DNA of 27,365 bases, from assembly GCA_937973575.1 (NCBI GenBank), contig CALJKH010000009.1, positions 1 to 27,365 on the forward strand, in the 5' to 3' direction. Shown in pieces: positions 16,013 through 24,280 of this stretch. The DNA is from an uncultured Solirubrobacterales bacterium (GTDB taxonomy: Bacteria; Actinomycetota; Thermoleophilia; Solirubrobacterales; Solirubrobacteraceae). The notes under the pieces are model-generated. The model did not search any database. It had not been told where the DNA came from and was given only the letters and a program-made list of their open reading frames with translations. How positions within the stretch are numbered: position 1 is the first letter of the stretch; the number at the start of each line of letters is the position of its first letter. Made by a program: the position numbers and the translations under genes.

Positions 16013-16864
16013 TTGACAACAATTAAGCCCGCAGCTGACTGGACTCCAGTCAAGGAGTACTCGGACATCCGCTTCGAAACATCAGGCGATGGAATCGCGA
16101 AGATCACCATCAACCGCCCCGAAGTCCGCAACGCGTTTCGTCCGCAGACTCTCTTCCAGCTTTCTGAGGCATTCGACATCGCCCGCGACGACTCGAGCAT
16201 CGGCGCGATCATCCTCACCGGCGAAGGTGACATGGCCTTCTGCTCCGGGGGCGACCAGAGGATTCGTGGCAACGACGGTTACATCGGCGACGACTCCATT
16301 GCCGAAAAGGGAATTGGCCGACTCAATGTTCTTGACCTCCAGATCCAGATCCGCCGAACTCCAAAGCCAGTAGTCGCGATGATCGCCGGCTATGCAATTG
16401 GCGGCGGTCACATTCTCCACATCTGCTGTGACCTCTCGATCGCAGCCGATAACGCCAAGTTCGGGCAGACCGGCCCAAAGGTTGGCTCATTCGATGGTGG
16501 CTATGGCTCGGGCCTGCTGGCTCGTCAAATCGGGCAGAAGCGGGCCCGAGAGATCTGGTTCCTCTGCCGTCAGTACGACGCGGAAACTGCACTCGACTGG
16601 GGACTCGTCAACCAGGTTGTACCGCTTGAGGATCTCGAGAAGGAAACAGTTCAGTGGTGCCACGAAATGCTCGACCTCTCGCCACTTGCAATTCGCATGT
16701 TGAAGGCAAGCCTCAACGCTGCCGACGACGGCCTTGCGGGCATCCAGCAGTTGGCTGGTGACGCAACTCTCCTCTTCTACATGTCTGAGGAGGCGCAGGA
16801 GGGTCGTAACGCTTACAACGAGAAGCGCAAGCCTGACTTTGGGAAGTTCCCCAAGCGTCCATGA
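16013..16864 (+). CDS. menB: 1,4-Dihydroxy-2-naphthoyl-CoA synthase
   Basis: Crotonase-fold enzyme closing the second ring of the naphthoquinone from o-succinylbenzoyl-CoA. It has 283 residues. ITINRPEVRNAFRP (31-44), the oxyanion-hole segments FCSGGDQ (76-82) and GYAIGGGH (126-133), and GQTGPKVGSFDGGYGSG (151-167) are hallmark MenB features; REIWFLCRQY matches the E. coli-type enzyme. The start is TTG 16013 with AAGGA 7 nt upstream. Its TGA overlaps the menA ATG, so menB leads a menB-A-C-D operon on plus. Confidence 0.96.
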   Translation: MTTIKPAADWTPVKEYSDIRFETSGDGIAKITINRPEVRNAFRPQTLFQLSEAFDIARDDSSIGAIILTGEGDMAFCSGGDQRIRGNDGYIGDDSIAEKGIGRLNVLDLQIQIRRTPKPVVAMIAGYAIGGGHILHICCDLSIAADNAKFGQTGPKVGSFDGGYGSGLLARQIGQKRAREIWFLCRQYDAETALDWGLVNQVVPLEDLEKETVQWCHEMLDLSPLAIRMLKASLNAADDGLAGIQQLAGDATLLFYMSEEAQEGRNAYNEKRKPDFGKFPKRP

Positions 16865-17769
16865 CGTCCGTCTCTGGAAGCAACAAGCCAAGTAGCGTGA
16901 AGATCTGGCTTCTCGCTGCCCGCCTTCGCACCTTGCCCGCAGCTGTAGCACCGGTGCTTGTGGGCACAGCGCTGGCAAGCTCCCTGGCTGACAAGTTCTC
17001 CGTGCTGGCCTTTATCGCGACGCTTGCCGGCTCTCTGCTTATCCAAGTCGGAACCAATCTCGCCAACGACTACTCCGATGCACGACGAGGTGCCGATACC
17101 GAGGAGCGGCTTGGGCCAGTCCGGGTCACAGCTGGAGGGCTCGTTCCCCCAAGCCAGGTGCTGCTTGCGACCTACATCACCTTCGGCCTTGCCGTTCTCG
17201 TCGGGATCTACCTGATCAGTATTTCCGGCTGGCCTCTTCTGATTGTGGGCCTTCTGTCGATTCTCGCCGGGGTCCTCTACACCGGCGGCCCCCGTCCTTA
17301 TGGCTACGCAGGCTTCGGCGAGCTATTCGTGTTTCTCTTCTTCGGAATCGTGGCTGTAGCTGGCACCTACTACGTGCAAACAGTCGAAGTCAGTTGGCAG
17401 GCTGTTGAGTTAGCTGTTCCGGTTGGACTCCTCGCCAGCGCAATCCTCGTTGTCAACAATGTGAGAGACATCGACACCGACCGTCGTGCGGGTAAGAACA
17501 CTCTGGCTGTGCGTCTCGGAAGGGAGCGAACACGCTCCCTTTTTGCCGCAATGGTGCTTCTTTCATTCCCGCTGGCTGTAGTCCCGGCGATCTGGGGCGA
17601 CCTGAACCTCTGGGTACTGCTGAGCTGGCTTGCTTTGCCACTGGCTCTGCCTCTCGTAAAGCTTGTTCGCACGCACTCCGACGGCCCAACGCTCAATGAG
17701 TGCCTCGCGAAGACGGGGCAGGTTCAGCTTGTCTTCTGTCTTCTGCTTTCGGTCGGCATTCTCATCTAG
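16861..17769 (+). CDS. menA: 1,4-Dihydroxy-2-naphthoate prenyltransferase
   Basis: Integral membrane UbiA-family enzyme that attaches the polyprenyl tail to dihydroxynaphthoate with loss of carboxylate, giving demethylmenaquinone. It has 302 residues with about eight or nine hydrophobic helices. The two aspartate-rich motifs for the magnesium-pyrophosphate are NDYSDARRGAD (69-79) and NNVRDIDTDRRAGK (199-212). RLRTLPAAVAPVLVGTALA at the N-terminus is typical of MenA rather than UbiA. It overlaps menB as ATGA and is followed after 3 nt by menC. Confidence 0.95.
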   Translation: MTSVSGSNKPSSVKIWLLAARLRTLPAAVAPVLVGTALASSLADKFSVLAFIATLAGSLLIQVGTNLANDYSDARRGADTEERLGPVRVTAGGLVPPSQVLLATYITFGLAVLVGIYLISISGWPLLIVGLLSILAGVLYTGGPRPYGYAGFGELFVFLFFGIVAVAGTYYVQTVEVSWQAVELAVPVGLLASAILVVNNVRDIDTDRRAGKNTLAVRLGRERTRSLFAAMVLLSFPLAVVPAIWGDLNLWVLLSWLALPLALPLVKLVRTHSDGPTLNECLAKTGQVQLVFCLLLSVGILI

Positions 17770-17772
17770 CCC

Positions 17773-18804
17773 ATGGAGTGGCAGATCCAGCACCGGCTCC
17801 ACCGCATGCGGGTGCCGGTAGTTGCGAGCCATGGCACGACGCGGACACGAGGCCTTGTGATCCTGCGGATTACCGATGGCGAACACACTGGCTGGGGCGA
17901 GGCTGCCCCGATCGACGGATATAGCGAAGCAACCCTCGATGAGTGCGAGGAAGCATTGCGGGATCAGCTTGTGGGCCTGTCAGCCTGCGATCCAGACGAC
18001 CCCGACGCAACACTCAACGCACTCAGCTATCCACTCCCCTCCAACGCCCGAGCAGCACTTGAATGTGCCCTGAGAGATTTAGCCGCAAGGCGAACCGGCA
18101 GTAGCATTCTGGAGGCCCTTGGAGGAGAGCCCGAGACCCAAGTCGAGCTGCGTGCGCTTCTTGCCGGCAGCGACACCGCAGATCTAAGGGATGCTGCGCA
18201 GACTGCGAAAGACGCCGGCTTTAGCTCTTTCAAGATGAAACTCAGCCGGAGCGCTGAATCAGACCTCCGTGCGGCTCAGGCCGTTCGGCTCGCAATTGGG
18301 CCTGATGCGCACCTGTCAGGCGACCCAAATGCATGTTGGACGGAATCGGAAGCGCCCGTGCGACTTGAAGCGCTTCGCGAAATTGTCAACCTTGTTGAGC
18401 AGCCAGTGGAGGGTGTTGCGGCAGTGCGCCGGCTGCTTGGAAACGGAGTACCCCTTGCTCTCGACGAGGCCGCTACAGCTCATGACGCGCTTGATGAGCC
18501 TCGCCCAGCCGACGTGGCTTGCCTAAAGGTCCAAGCGTTTGGCGGTATGGATAGGACGATTGAAGCAGCGGCACGGGCCCGGGAGTCAGGCATGCAAGTC
18601 CTGATTGGCTCGACTCTTGAAGGTGCGGTTGGGATGGCAGCCTCCTTCGTGGCAGCTCAAGTCGTGAAGCCGGACCTCGCCTCAGGTCTATCAACCCTTG
18701 ACCTCTTTGAGGACGACTTTGACTCTTTCCCTGCGGACGGGCCGTTCGGCTCAGCCCCTGCTGGCATCGGCCTCGGGACCGATCCCGACGGAACTATCTG
18801 TTGA
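17773..18804 (+). CDS. menC: o-Succinylbenzoate synthase
   Basis: Enolase-superfamily dehydratase converting SHCHC to o-succinylbenzoate. It has 343 residues with a capping domain and (beta/alpha)7-beta barrel. The catalytic set is visible: K154 and K156 in FKMKLS, metal ligands D184 (GDPNACW), E209 (VEQP) and D231 (LDEA), and K252 (CLKVQ). Dipeptide epimerases and N-acylamino acid racemases share this set, but the place between menA and menD fixes the role. It starts 3 nt after menA stops, without an evident ribosome site, so translation is probably coupled. Confidence 0.93.
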   Translation: MEWQIQHRLHRMRVPVVASHGTTRTRGLVILRITDGEHTGWGEAAPIDGYSEATLDECEEALRDQLVGLSACDPDDPDATLNALSYPLPSNARAALECALRDLAARRTGSSILEALGGEPETQVELRALLAGSDTADLRDAAQTAKDAGFSSFKMKLSRSAESDLRAAQAVRLAIGPDAHLSGDPNACWTESEAPVRLEALREIVNLVEQPVEGVAAVRRLLGNGVPLALDEAATAHDALDEPRPADVACLKVQAFGGMDRTIEAAARARESGMQVLIGSTLEGAVGMAASFVAAQVVKPDLASGLSTLDLFEDDFDSFPADGPFGSAPAGIGLGTDPDGTIC

Positions 18805-18823
18805 TGAGAAACTGTTGAACACC

Positions 18824-20494
18824 ATGAGCAGAACCTCACATCAAGCAACAGCACTGCGAGTCTTTGCGGAAGCCCTTTCGGAATGCGGCGTTCGTGACGC
18901 AATCCTCTCCCCTGGCTCACGGTCCGCCCCGCTGATTCTGGCCCTCGCCAGAACCGAAGGACTTACACCCCACTCAGTTATTGACGAAAGGTCCGCTGGC
19001 TTTTTCGCACTCGGAACGGCAAAAGCGAGCGGCTATCCGGCAGTTGTCGCTTGCACTTCCGGCACAGCGGCCGCAGAACTCGCCCCAGCTGTTCATGAGG
19101 CTCGCGAAGCACGAACTCCACTCCTGGTGATCACCGCTGACCGACCTGCTGAGCTGCGAGCTGCTGGAGACAACCAAACCATCGATCAGGTCGGCGTTTT
19201 CGGCTCTGCAGCCGAAACGGTCACTGCACCCAAGTTCGAAGGAACAACGCTCGAGGATTGGGAGGCATTTGCGCGGGAACTCGTTGACGCCACGCTGCGG
19301 CCGTTCCCCAGTCCCGTCCATGTGAACATGCAGCTGTGGGATCCCCTTGCAGCTGAATCTGAGTCGATTCAGGCGTCCGGGCAGAAGGCACTGTCGCCAT
19401 TCGAGGCGCACCATTTAGCACCTGTGAATCTGCCTGGTGGTCGTACTGTGGTGATCGCGGGCAGGGATGAGTTTGGATTCGACGCAGACCTCTCAGCTGC
19501 AGCAGAAGCTGCCGCCCTTCCGGTCCTCGCTGACCCTCTCTCCCCCGTCGCTCAGGCTCCTTCAGCGAACGTAATCGAGAACTGGGACTCACTTCTCCGC
19601 GTCAATGAATGGGCGGAAAGGCATCGTCCCGATGTGATTCTCCGTACTGGCGACCTCCCGACATCGAAGGCTCTGCGTGAGTGGATCAGCGCCAGCGCCG
19701 CTGCAGGCACGGAGGTTTTGCACTTCGACCCTCTCGACTCACGCCGCGATCCGTCGAGTGTCAACACAGCCCGTTTCACCTCGACGGTAGCCCCGAGCAT
19801 CAATGCTGGCCCGCGAGGTGACCACCTGTGGCTAGAGGCATGGCAGGGAGCCGATGCCGTTGCAGCCGCCGCACTCAGATCTGGGGCCTCCGCTCACCAG
19901 GCGCTGTCAGAGCCTCAGATCGCAGCCGCCATCACATCGGCACTTTCGAATCATGATCTGCTCTTTGTCGCCGCCTCCATGCCAGTGCGAGACCTTGAAT
20001 CATTCGGGCTCCTCAAGGATGGCCCGCGAGTGTTCGCAAACCGTGGCGCTAACGGGATTGACGGGACAATCGCATCAGCCGCGGGCCTTGCCTCGGCCTC
20101 AGGCCAACCAACAGTGCTCCTGCTCGGTGATGTGACCTTTGCCCACGATGTTGCCTCCCTTGCGACGCTAAGGACCGTAAACACACCCTTTTTAGGGGTT
20201 GTCATCAACAACGGTGGCGGGGCAATCTTCGATGGGCTGGCGATCTCTGGCGCTGGCCAAACCTATGAAGACTTCGTGTTCACGCCGCCGCAGCTGAACA
20301 TCCGCGCGGCCTGCGAGGCATGGGGAGTTGAGTATTCATTGGGAACCACTCTTGGAGATCTCGAATCTGCGTTGGAATCACTGGGCAGTCTCAACGCGCC
20401 GAAGGTTCTTGATCTGACAATCGATAGAGCAACAAGCCCAGCGCACCGCGCGGAGCTTCGGGCGGCAGTGTCCGCCGCCCTACTGTCAAGCTAA
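18824..20494 (+). CDS. menD: SEPHCHC synthase (menaquinone ThDP enzyme)
   Basis: Thiamine diphosphate enzyme adding the succinyl semialdehyde unit from 2-oxoglutarate to isochorismate. From ATG 18824 it has 556 residues, the standard MenD length. SPGSRSAPL (29-37) and the ThDP glutamate E55 in VIDERSAGFFALG match family positions. The cofactor-binding GDVTFAHD ... INNGGGAIFDGL segment lies in the last third. An open extension of 42 codons upstream overlaps menC in another frame and shows no homology, so I reject it; the gap to menC is then 19 nt. The TAA stop overlaps the menF TAG on the opposite strand. Confidence 0.95.
   Translation: MSRTSHQATALRVFAEALSECGVRDAILSPGSRSAPLILALARTEGLTPHSVIDERSAGFFALGTAKASGYPAVVACTSGTAAAELAPAVHEAREARTPLLVITADRPAELRAAGDNQTIDQVGVFGSAAETVTAPKFEGTTLEDWEAFARELVDATLRPFPSPVHVNMQLWDPLAAESESIQASGQKALSPFEAHHLAPVNLPGGRTVVIAGRDEFGFDADLSAAAEAAALPVLADPLSPVAQAPSANVIENWDSLLRVNEWAERHRPDVILRTGDLPTSKALREWISASAAAGTEVLHFDPLDSRRDPSSVNTARFTSTVAPSINAGPRGDHLWLEAWQGADAVAAAALRSGASAHQALSEPQIAAAITSALSNHDLLFVAASMPVRDLESFGLLKDGPRVFANRGANGIDGTIASAAGLASASGQPTVLLLGDVTFAHDVASLATLRTVNTPFLGVVINNGGGAIFDGLAISGAGQTYEDFVFTPPQLNIRAACEAWGVEYSLGTTLGDLESALESLGSLNAPKVLDLTIDRATSPAHRAELRAAVSAALLSS
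20460..20480. terminator. Hairpin at the menD/menF convergent junction
   Basis: A perfect 7-bp stem (gggcggc / gccgccc) with a 7-nt loop lies in the last codons of menD and 10 nt past the menF stop on the minus strand. It could act in both directions. Neither side has a T-run, so termination is uncertain. Confidence 0.35.
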
Positions 20495-21930
20495 GTCGTA
20501 AGCACTGGGAGCATGGCCTGGAGCTTCAGCTCTGTCTCTGCCAGCTCACTCGCGGGGTCTGAGCCCTCGACAACCCCCACCCCGGCATAGCAGCGTGCCT
20601 CACGCCCCTTGAGGAGCGCTCCGCGAAGGGCCACACAGAAATCGCCGTCCTCAGCACCGTCGGTCCAACCGATCGGTGCGGCGTACCAACCCCGATCCAT
20701 GCCTTCAGTTTCGTTCATGACAGTTTGAGCTTCACTCCAAGGCTCGCCACCAACGGCGGGAGTCGGATGGAGTGCACCAAGCAGCTCAACGGCCGAAACT
20801 GAATCCCGTAGTTGCGCCCGGATCGGCGTTGCGAGGTGCTGAATATTCGCAACCTTGGCGACACTTGGCTCCGCGGCCGGATTGACCCAGACGCTGTGCG
20901 GGTTGAGCGAGGCCACAATGCGGTCGGTGACGATCGCCTGCTCACGCCTATCCTTGTCTGAGCGGAGAAGTCGCTCACCAATGTGATCGTCAACCGAAGG
21001 ATCTGCGCTTCGCGGTGCTGAGCCCGCGAGCGCGATTGTGGCTGCGCGCGCACCCTCACGCCGCACCAGAAGCTCTGGGCTGGCACCAACGAACGTGGAT
21101 TCGCCGCGGCCGATTGCGTAGTTGAAGCAACTCGGAAAAGCCTCACGGAGCACAGCAAAGACGGCGGCTGGATCATGGTCAGTGTCACGCTCAACGATCA
21201 CCTCACGCGCCAGTACCACCTTGGTGATGCGTCCTTCGCGAAGCGCTTCAATCGCGCCCGAAACAGCTGACTCGTAATGGGCCGCGGATAGGACTGAGGA
21301 GACTCGGGCAGGTTGTGCCGACAACTCTGGCTGAAGCCCAGTCAAATCACCTTGCCAATCAAGGCCAGCGATGGCAGCCTCAGCTGCCGCAACAGCACCC
21401 TCAACGCTGTCGTCAGGATCAACGCAAGTTTGAAGCGAAGCCCAAGTTGTGTCCCCGACGCGGCGCAGCGCCAGACTCGGAACAGTCAGCGAGGCTGGAC
21501 CAAACTCAGCCCACGGCCCGGCCCCAGCAGGACCGTCTGAAAACGCAAAGCCACCAATCGCAATCGGACCTGTTCCCGAAGGACCCTCCGACTCGTCGAA
21601 CTTGCCCAACCTCACGAGCTCGCGCCATTGCGAGGCAACATCGCTAAATCGCTTGCCACCTGAGCTGGTCAGGCTGGTAACCGATCCGAGGGCCGCGACC
21701 GAGGACCGCTGGTTATCGGGTTGCTCTAGAACAGCCCAGTCCAAGCCGTCCCTAGCGCCCAACAGGACTGACGCTGCGGGATCAACAGTAGTAGCCAGTT
21801 GACCACTCACAGAAGCAAGTGTGCTGCGTCCGGTCTTACGGGCTTGACGGAAGGCCTGCTCGGTGCGCTCCTGCAGACGAGGAACTAGCTCGGCCCCGAC
21901 TGCCTCAATAGCGCGACCAGCAGATTTCAT
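20491..21930 (-). CDS. menF: Isochorismate synthase
   Basis: Isomerises chorismate to isochorismate, the entry to menaquinone synthesis. It has 479 residues. The chorismate-binding domain has the catalytic lysine K237 in ITKVVLARE, GASPELLV (282-289), LHPTPAVGG (387-395), and the C-terminal YAGVGVVEGSDPASELAETELK metal and substrate segment. The usual AGTxxRG stretch reads AGSAPRS (302-308), a mild variant. Salicylate or anthranilate synthase components are relatives, but the neighbours are men genes. The ATG is 15 nt after ilvN with no clear ribosome site, so it is probably cotranscribed with ilvBN. The stop overlaps the menD stop head-on. Confidence 0.92.
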   Translation of the reverse strand: MKSAGRAIEAVGAELVPRLQERTEQAFRQARKTGRSTLASVSGQLATTVDPAASVLLGARDGLDWAVLEQPDNQRSSVAALGSVTSLTSSGGKRFSDVASQWRELVRLGKFDESEGPSGTGPIAIGGFAFSDGPAGAGPWAEFGPASLTVPSLALRRVGDTTWASLQTCVDPDDSVEGAVAAAEAAIAGLDWQGDLTGLQPELSAQPARVSSVLSAAHYESAVSGAIEALREGRITKVVLAREVIVERDTDHDPAAVFAVLREAFPSCFNYAIGRGESTFVGASPELLVRREGARAATIALAGSAPRSADPSVDDHIGERLLRSDKDRREQAIVTDRIVASLNPHSVWVNPAAEPSVAKVANIQHLATPIRAQLRDSVSAVELLGALHPTPAVGGEPWSEAQTVMNETEGMDRGWYAAPIGWTDGAEDGDFCVALRGALLKGREARCYAGVGVVEGSDPASELAETELKLQAMLPVLTT

Positions 21931-21945
21931 ATCTGGGATACGGGA

Positions 21946-22500
21946 TCAGGTCTCGCCGCGACCACGCGAGATCGCAATTGATCCCGTGCGCGACAGCTCA
22001 ACAAGGCCAAACGGACGAATCATCTCTTCAAAAGCTGTGACCTTGTCCTCAGTGCCTGTGATCTCGACGACGGCGGTCCGATGACCAAGGTCAACGATCT
22101 TGCCGCGGAAGATCTGAACGATCTGAAGAACCTCGGCACGCTGTGCGCCTTCTGCGTTGATCTTGAAGAGGGCTAGCTCACGCTCCACAGCCTCGCCCGG
22201 CTCAAGGTCGCGAATCTTCAGGACATTTACAAGCTTGTGAAGCTGCTTTGTGACCTGATCAATCGGATGAACTGCTCCGTCCACCGTAAGAGTGATGCGT
22301 GACAGCGAAGGATCGTCGGTCGGACCGACGGCAAGCGTGTCAATGTTGAAGCCACGACGGGCAAACAGGCCAGCGACGCGGCTCAGCACGCCAGGCTTGT
22401 TCTCAACCAGAATCGTGAGCACATGGGTCCGCCCTGTCATGTGACCGACGGATGCCTCGAGATCGTCGAGGTTGAGTGAGTCGAAGGTTGGCTCAGCCAT
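21946..22500 (-). CDS. ilvN: Acetolactate synthase, small regulatory subunit
   Basis: Regulatory subunit of acetohydroxyacid synthase, binding valine as feedback inhibitor and stimulating IlvB. It has 184 residues. An ACT domain (about 25-95) includes VENKPGVLSRVAGLFARRGFNID, followed by the C-terminal small-subunit domain with VDLGHRTAVVEITG. Twenty residues precede the usual start MTGRTHV. I keep the longer start (ATG 22500) because it is 3 nt after ilvB stops and the internal ATG has no ribosome site. The symbol ilvH is used for the same family. Confidence 0.95.
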   Translation of the reverse strand: MAEPTFDSLNLDDLEASVGHMTGRTHVLTILVENKPGVLSRVAGLFARRGFNIDTLAVGPTDDPSLSRITLTVDGAVHPIDQVTKQLHKLVNVLKIRDLEPGEAVERELALFKINAEGAQRAEVLQIVQIFRGKIVDLGHRTAVVEITGTEDKVTAFEEMIRPFGLVELSRTGSIAISRGRGET

Positions 22501-22503
22501 GAA

Positions 22504-24183
22504 TCAGCCCACCATGTTCCGGGCAGGTTCACCGGCCGGAATCATTGGGTAAGTGTTCTCTTCACGGGTGACGCGAACATCAACAAGTGCGGGTCCATCG
22601 AGCTCGAGGATCCGCTTCATGTCATCCACAAGAGTTGACTTGTTTGTGAGCTGGAAACCAGCGAGGCCGTAGGCGTCAGCGAGCTTCACCCAATCCGGCG
22701 AGTAGTCCTGAAGGTCTACTGCGGAGTAGCGCTTATCCCAGAACAGCTCCTGCCACTGACGAACCATGCCGAGGAAGCCGTTGTTCATGATGAACACCTT
22801 GACCGGCAGGCCTTCCTGAACGAGCGTTGCGAACTCTTGGCTGTTCATCTGCAGCGACCCATCACCGGAAACCACAACAACTTGCTCCCCGGGGCAGCCG
22901 ATGGCTGCGCCGATCGCGGCTGGGAGGCCGAAGCCCATCGTTCCGAGCCCACCGGAGTTGATCCATTTACGCGGGCCGTCAAAGCCGTAGTGCTGGGCAG
23001 TCCACATCTGGTGTTGACCAACGTCGCTTGTAACGATCGCGCTGCCACCAGTTGCCTCGTGGAGGGCTTGGATCATGAACTGAGGCTTGATCTCCTCGTC
23101 AGCTGAATCCTCATATACGAGCGGGTACTTCTCTTGCCAACCGTGAATCGTCTCCCACCACTCGTCGAGACGTGAATGGTCGACCTCGAGGGAGCGGTAC
23201 TCGGCGAGGAGTCGTGACAGAACGTTCTTTGCGTCACCCACGATTGGGATATGCGCAGGCACGTTCTTTGAGATCTCAGCAGGGTCAATATCAATGTGAA
23301 CGAACTTCGCGTTAGGAGCGAACTCGCTGAGCATGCCGGTGATCCTGTCGTCAAACCGTGCGCCTGCAGCAACGATGAGGTCCGCCTCATCCATCGCGTA
23401 GTTGGCGGCACGCGTGCCGTGCATCCCAAGCATTCCGAGCCACTGCGGCTCGTTAGCTGGCAGCGCACCAAGCGCCATAAGCGTGCAGGTTGTGGGGAAG
23501 TTCCCAGCCTGAATGAGAGCTACAAGCTCGTTGGCAGCGTTAGCGTTGACCACGCCACCGCCTGCATAAATAACTGGCTTCTTGGCATGGGCCAAAGCCT
23601 TAGCTGCAAGTCGAATCTGACGCTGGTTGCCTTCGGTGGTCGGCTGGTAGCCAGGAAGCTCAATGTCGCCTGTTGGGGCGTAATCGATATCTGCCTTTGA
23701 AAGGTCAACAGGAATGTCAACGAGAACTGGACCTGGGCGCCCTGTGCGCGCAAGGTGGAACGCCTCGTGAACGATCGTTGGAAGCTCCTGAGGGTCCTGA
23801 ATCATGAAGCTGTGCTTGACGATTGGCATCGTGATGCCCATCGTGTCGGCCTCTTGGAAACCGTCGGTGCCAAGGAGATCAGTACGGACCTGACCAGTGA
23901 TAAACACCACTGGGACTGAGTCCATCATTGCATCGCAAATAGGAGTTACAAGATTGGTCGCACCGGGGCCACTGGTGCCAAAGCAGACGCCCACCTTGCC
24001 GGTGGCCTTTGCGTACCCCTCAGCGGCGTGCCCGCCGCCTGCCTCATGACGAACCAAGACATGCTTGATGCCGGCGTCGTAAAACGCGTCATAGGTTGGG
24101 AGGCTTGCTCCACCTGGAAGGCCGAACACGACTTCGACGCCCTCCGCCTTAAGACATTCCATCAATGCGTCAACTGCGCGCAT
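22504..24183 (-). CDS. ilvB: Acetolactate synthase, large catalytic subunit
   Basis: ThDP/FAD enzyme making acetolactate or acetohydroxybutyrate from pyruvate and a second oxo acid, the first common step of branched-chain synthesis. It has 559 residues. GLPGGASLPTYDA (21-33), catalytic E47 in RHEAGGGHAAEGYA, a central FAD-binding domain, and the ThDP segment GDGSLQMNSQEFAT ... MNNGFLGMVRQWQ are all present. The start is ATG 24183: a perfect AAAGGAGGT lies 8 nt upstream. A 20-codon in-frame extension beginning at TTG 24243 would run through that site and shows no homology. First gene of the ilvB-ilvN-menF run, preceded by a terminator. Confidence 0.97.
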   Translation of the reverse strand: MRAVDALMECLKAEGVEVVFGLPGGASLPTYDAFYDAGIKHVLVRHEAGGGHAAEGYAKATGKVGVCFGTSGPGATNLVTPICDAMMDSVPVVFITGQVRTDLLGTDGFQEADTMGITMPIVKHSFMIQDPQELPTIVHEAFHLARTGRPGPVLVDIPVDLSKADIDYAPTGDIELPGYQPTTEGNQRQIRLAAKALAHAKKPVIYAGGGVVNANAANELVALIQAGNFPTTCTLMALGALPANEPQWLGMLGMHGTRAANYAMDEADLIVAAGARFDDRITGMLSEFAPNAKFVHIDIDPAEISKNVPAHIPIVGDAKNVLSRLLAEYRSLEVDHSRLDEWWETIHGWQEKYPLVYEDSADEEIKPQFMIQALHEATGGSAIVTSDVGQHQMWTAQHYGFDGPRKWINSGGLGTMGFGLPAAIGAAIGCPGEQVVVVSGDGSLQMNSQEFATLVQEGLPVKVFIMNNGFLGMVRQWQELFWDKRYSAVDLQDYSPDWVKLADAYGLAGFQLTNKSTLVDDMKRILELDGPALVDVRVTREENTYPMIPAGEPARNMVG

Positions 24184-24191
24184 ATCGCTCG

Positions 24192-24200
24192 ACCTCCTTT
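24192..24200 (-). promoter_or_regulatory. Strong ribosome binding site of ilvB
   Basis: AAAGGAGGT on the minus strand, complementary to the 16S tail, 8 nt before ATG 24183. It settles the ilvB start against the longer upstream TTG frame. Confidence 0.85.
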
Positions 24201-24239
24201 CCCATTCGCCAATCGCGAACTTAGATTCACCCAAGCGTA

Positions 24240-24255
24240 GCAAGGCGGGCCTTGC
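24240..24255. repeat. 7-bp inverted repeat upstream of ilvB
   Basis: gcaaggc and gccttgc are perfect complements separated by 2 nt, 56 nt before the ilvB start and just past the upstream terminator T-run. It overlaps where ilvB promoter elements should be (TACGCT follows on minus), so it may be an operator. A 2-nt loop makes an RNA hairpin unlikely. Confidence 0.35.
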
Positions 24256-24258
24256 CGG

Positions 24259-24278
24259 AAAAAGGGCGAATGCGCCCC
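24259..24278 (-). terminator. Intrinsic terminator after the zinc-ribbon gene
   Basis: On the minus strand a GGGCG stem arm, CATT loop and CGCCC arm are followed directly by TTTTT. It lies 3-4 nt past the zinc-ribbon protein stop. It is the only classical stem plus T-run terminator I found in the window, and it isolates ilvB from the genes upstream. Confidence 0.75.
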
Positions 24279-24280
24279 GT

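Noticed and set aside
15963..16022. 20-codon N-terminal extension of menE
   Set aside because: It would run through the menB promoter and ribosome site, has no ribosome site of its own and adds no recognisable MenE sequence.
18698..18823. 42-codon N-terminal extension of menD
   Set aside because: It overlaps the conserved end of menC in another frame. Starting at 18824 puts the ThDP glutamate at residue 55, as in known MenD.
24184..24243. Longer ilvB N-terminus from an upstream TTG, or a short GTG frame with Leu codons as an ilvB leader peptide
   Set aside because: The stretch contains the strong AAAGGAGGT site for ATG 24183 and is not homologous to acetolactate synthase. The short frame has only two scattered Leu codons and no hairpin after it.
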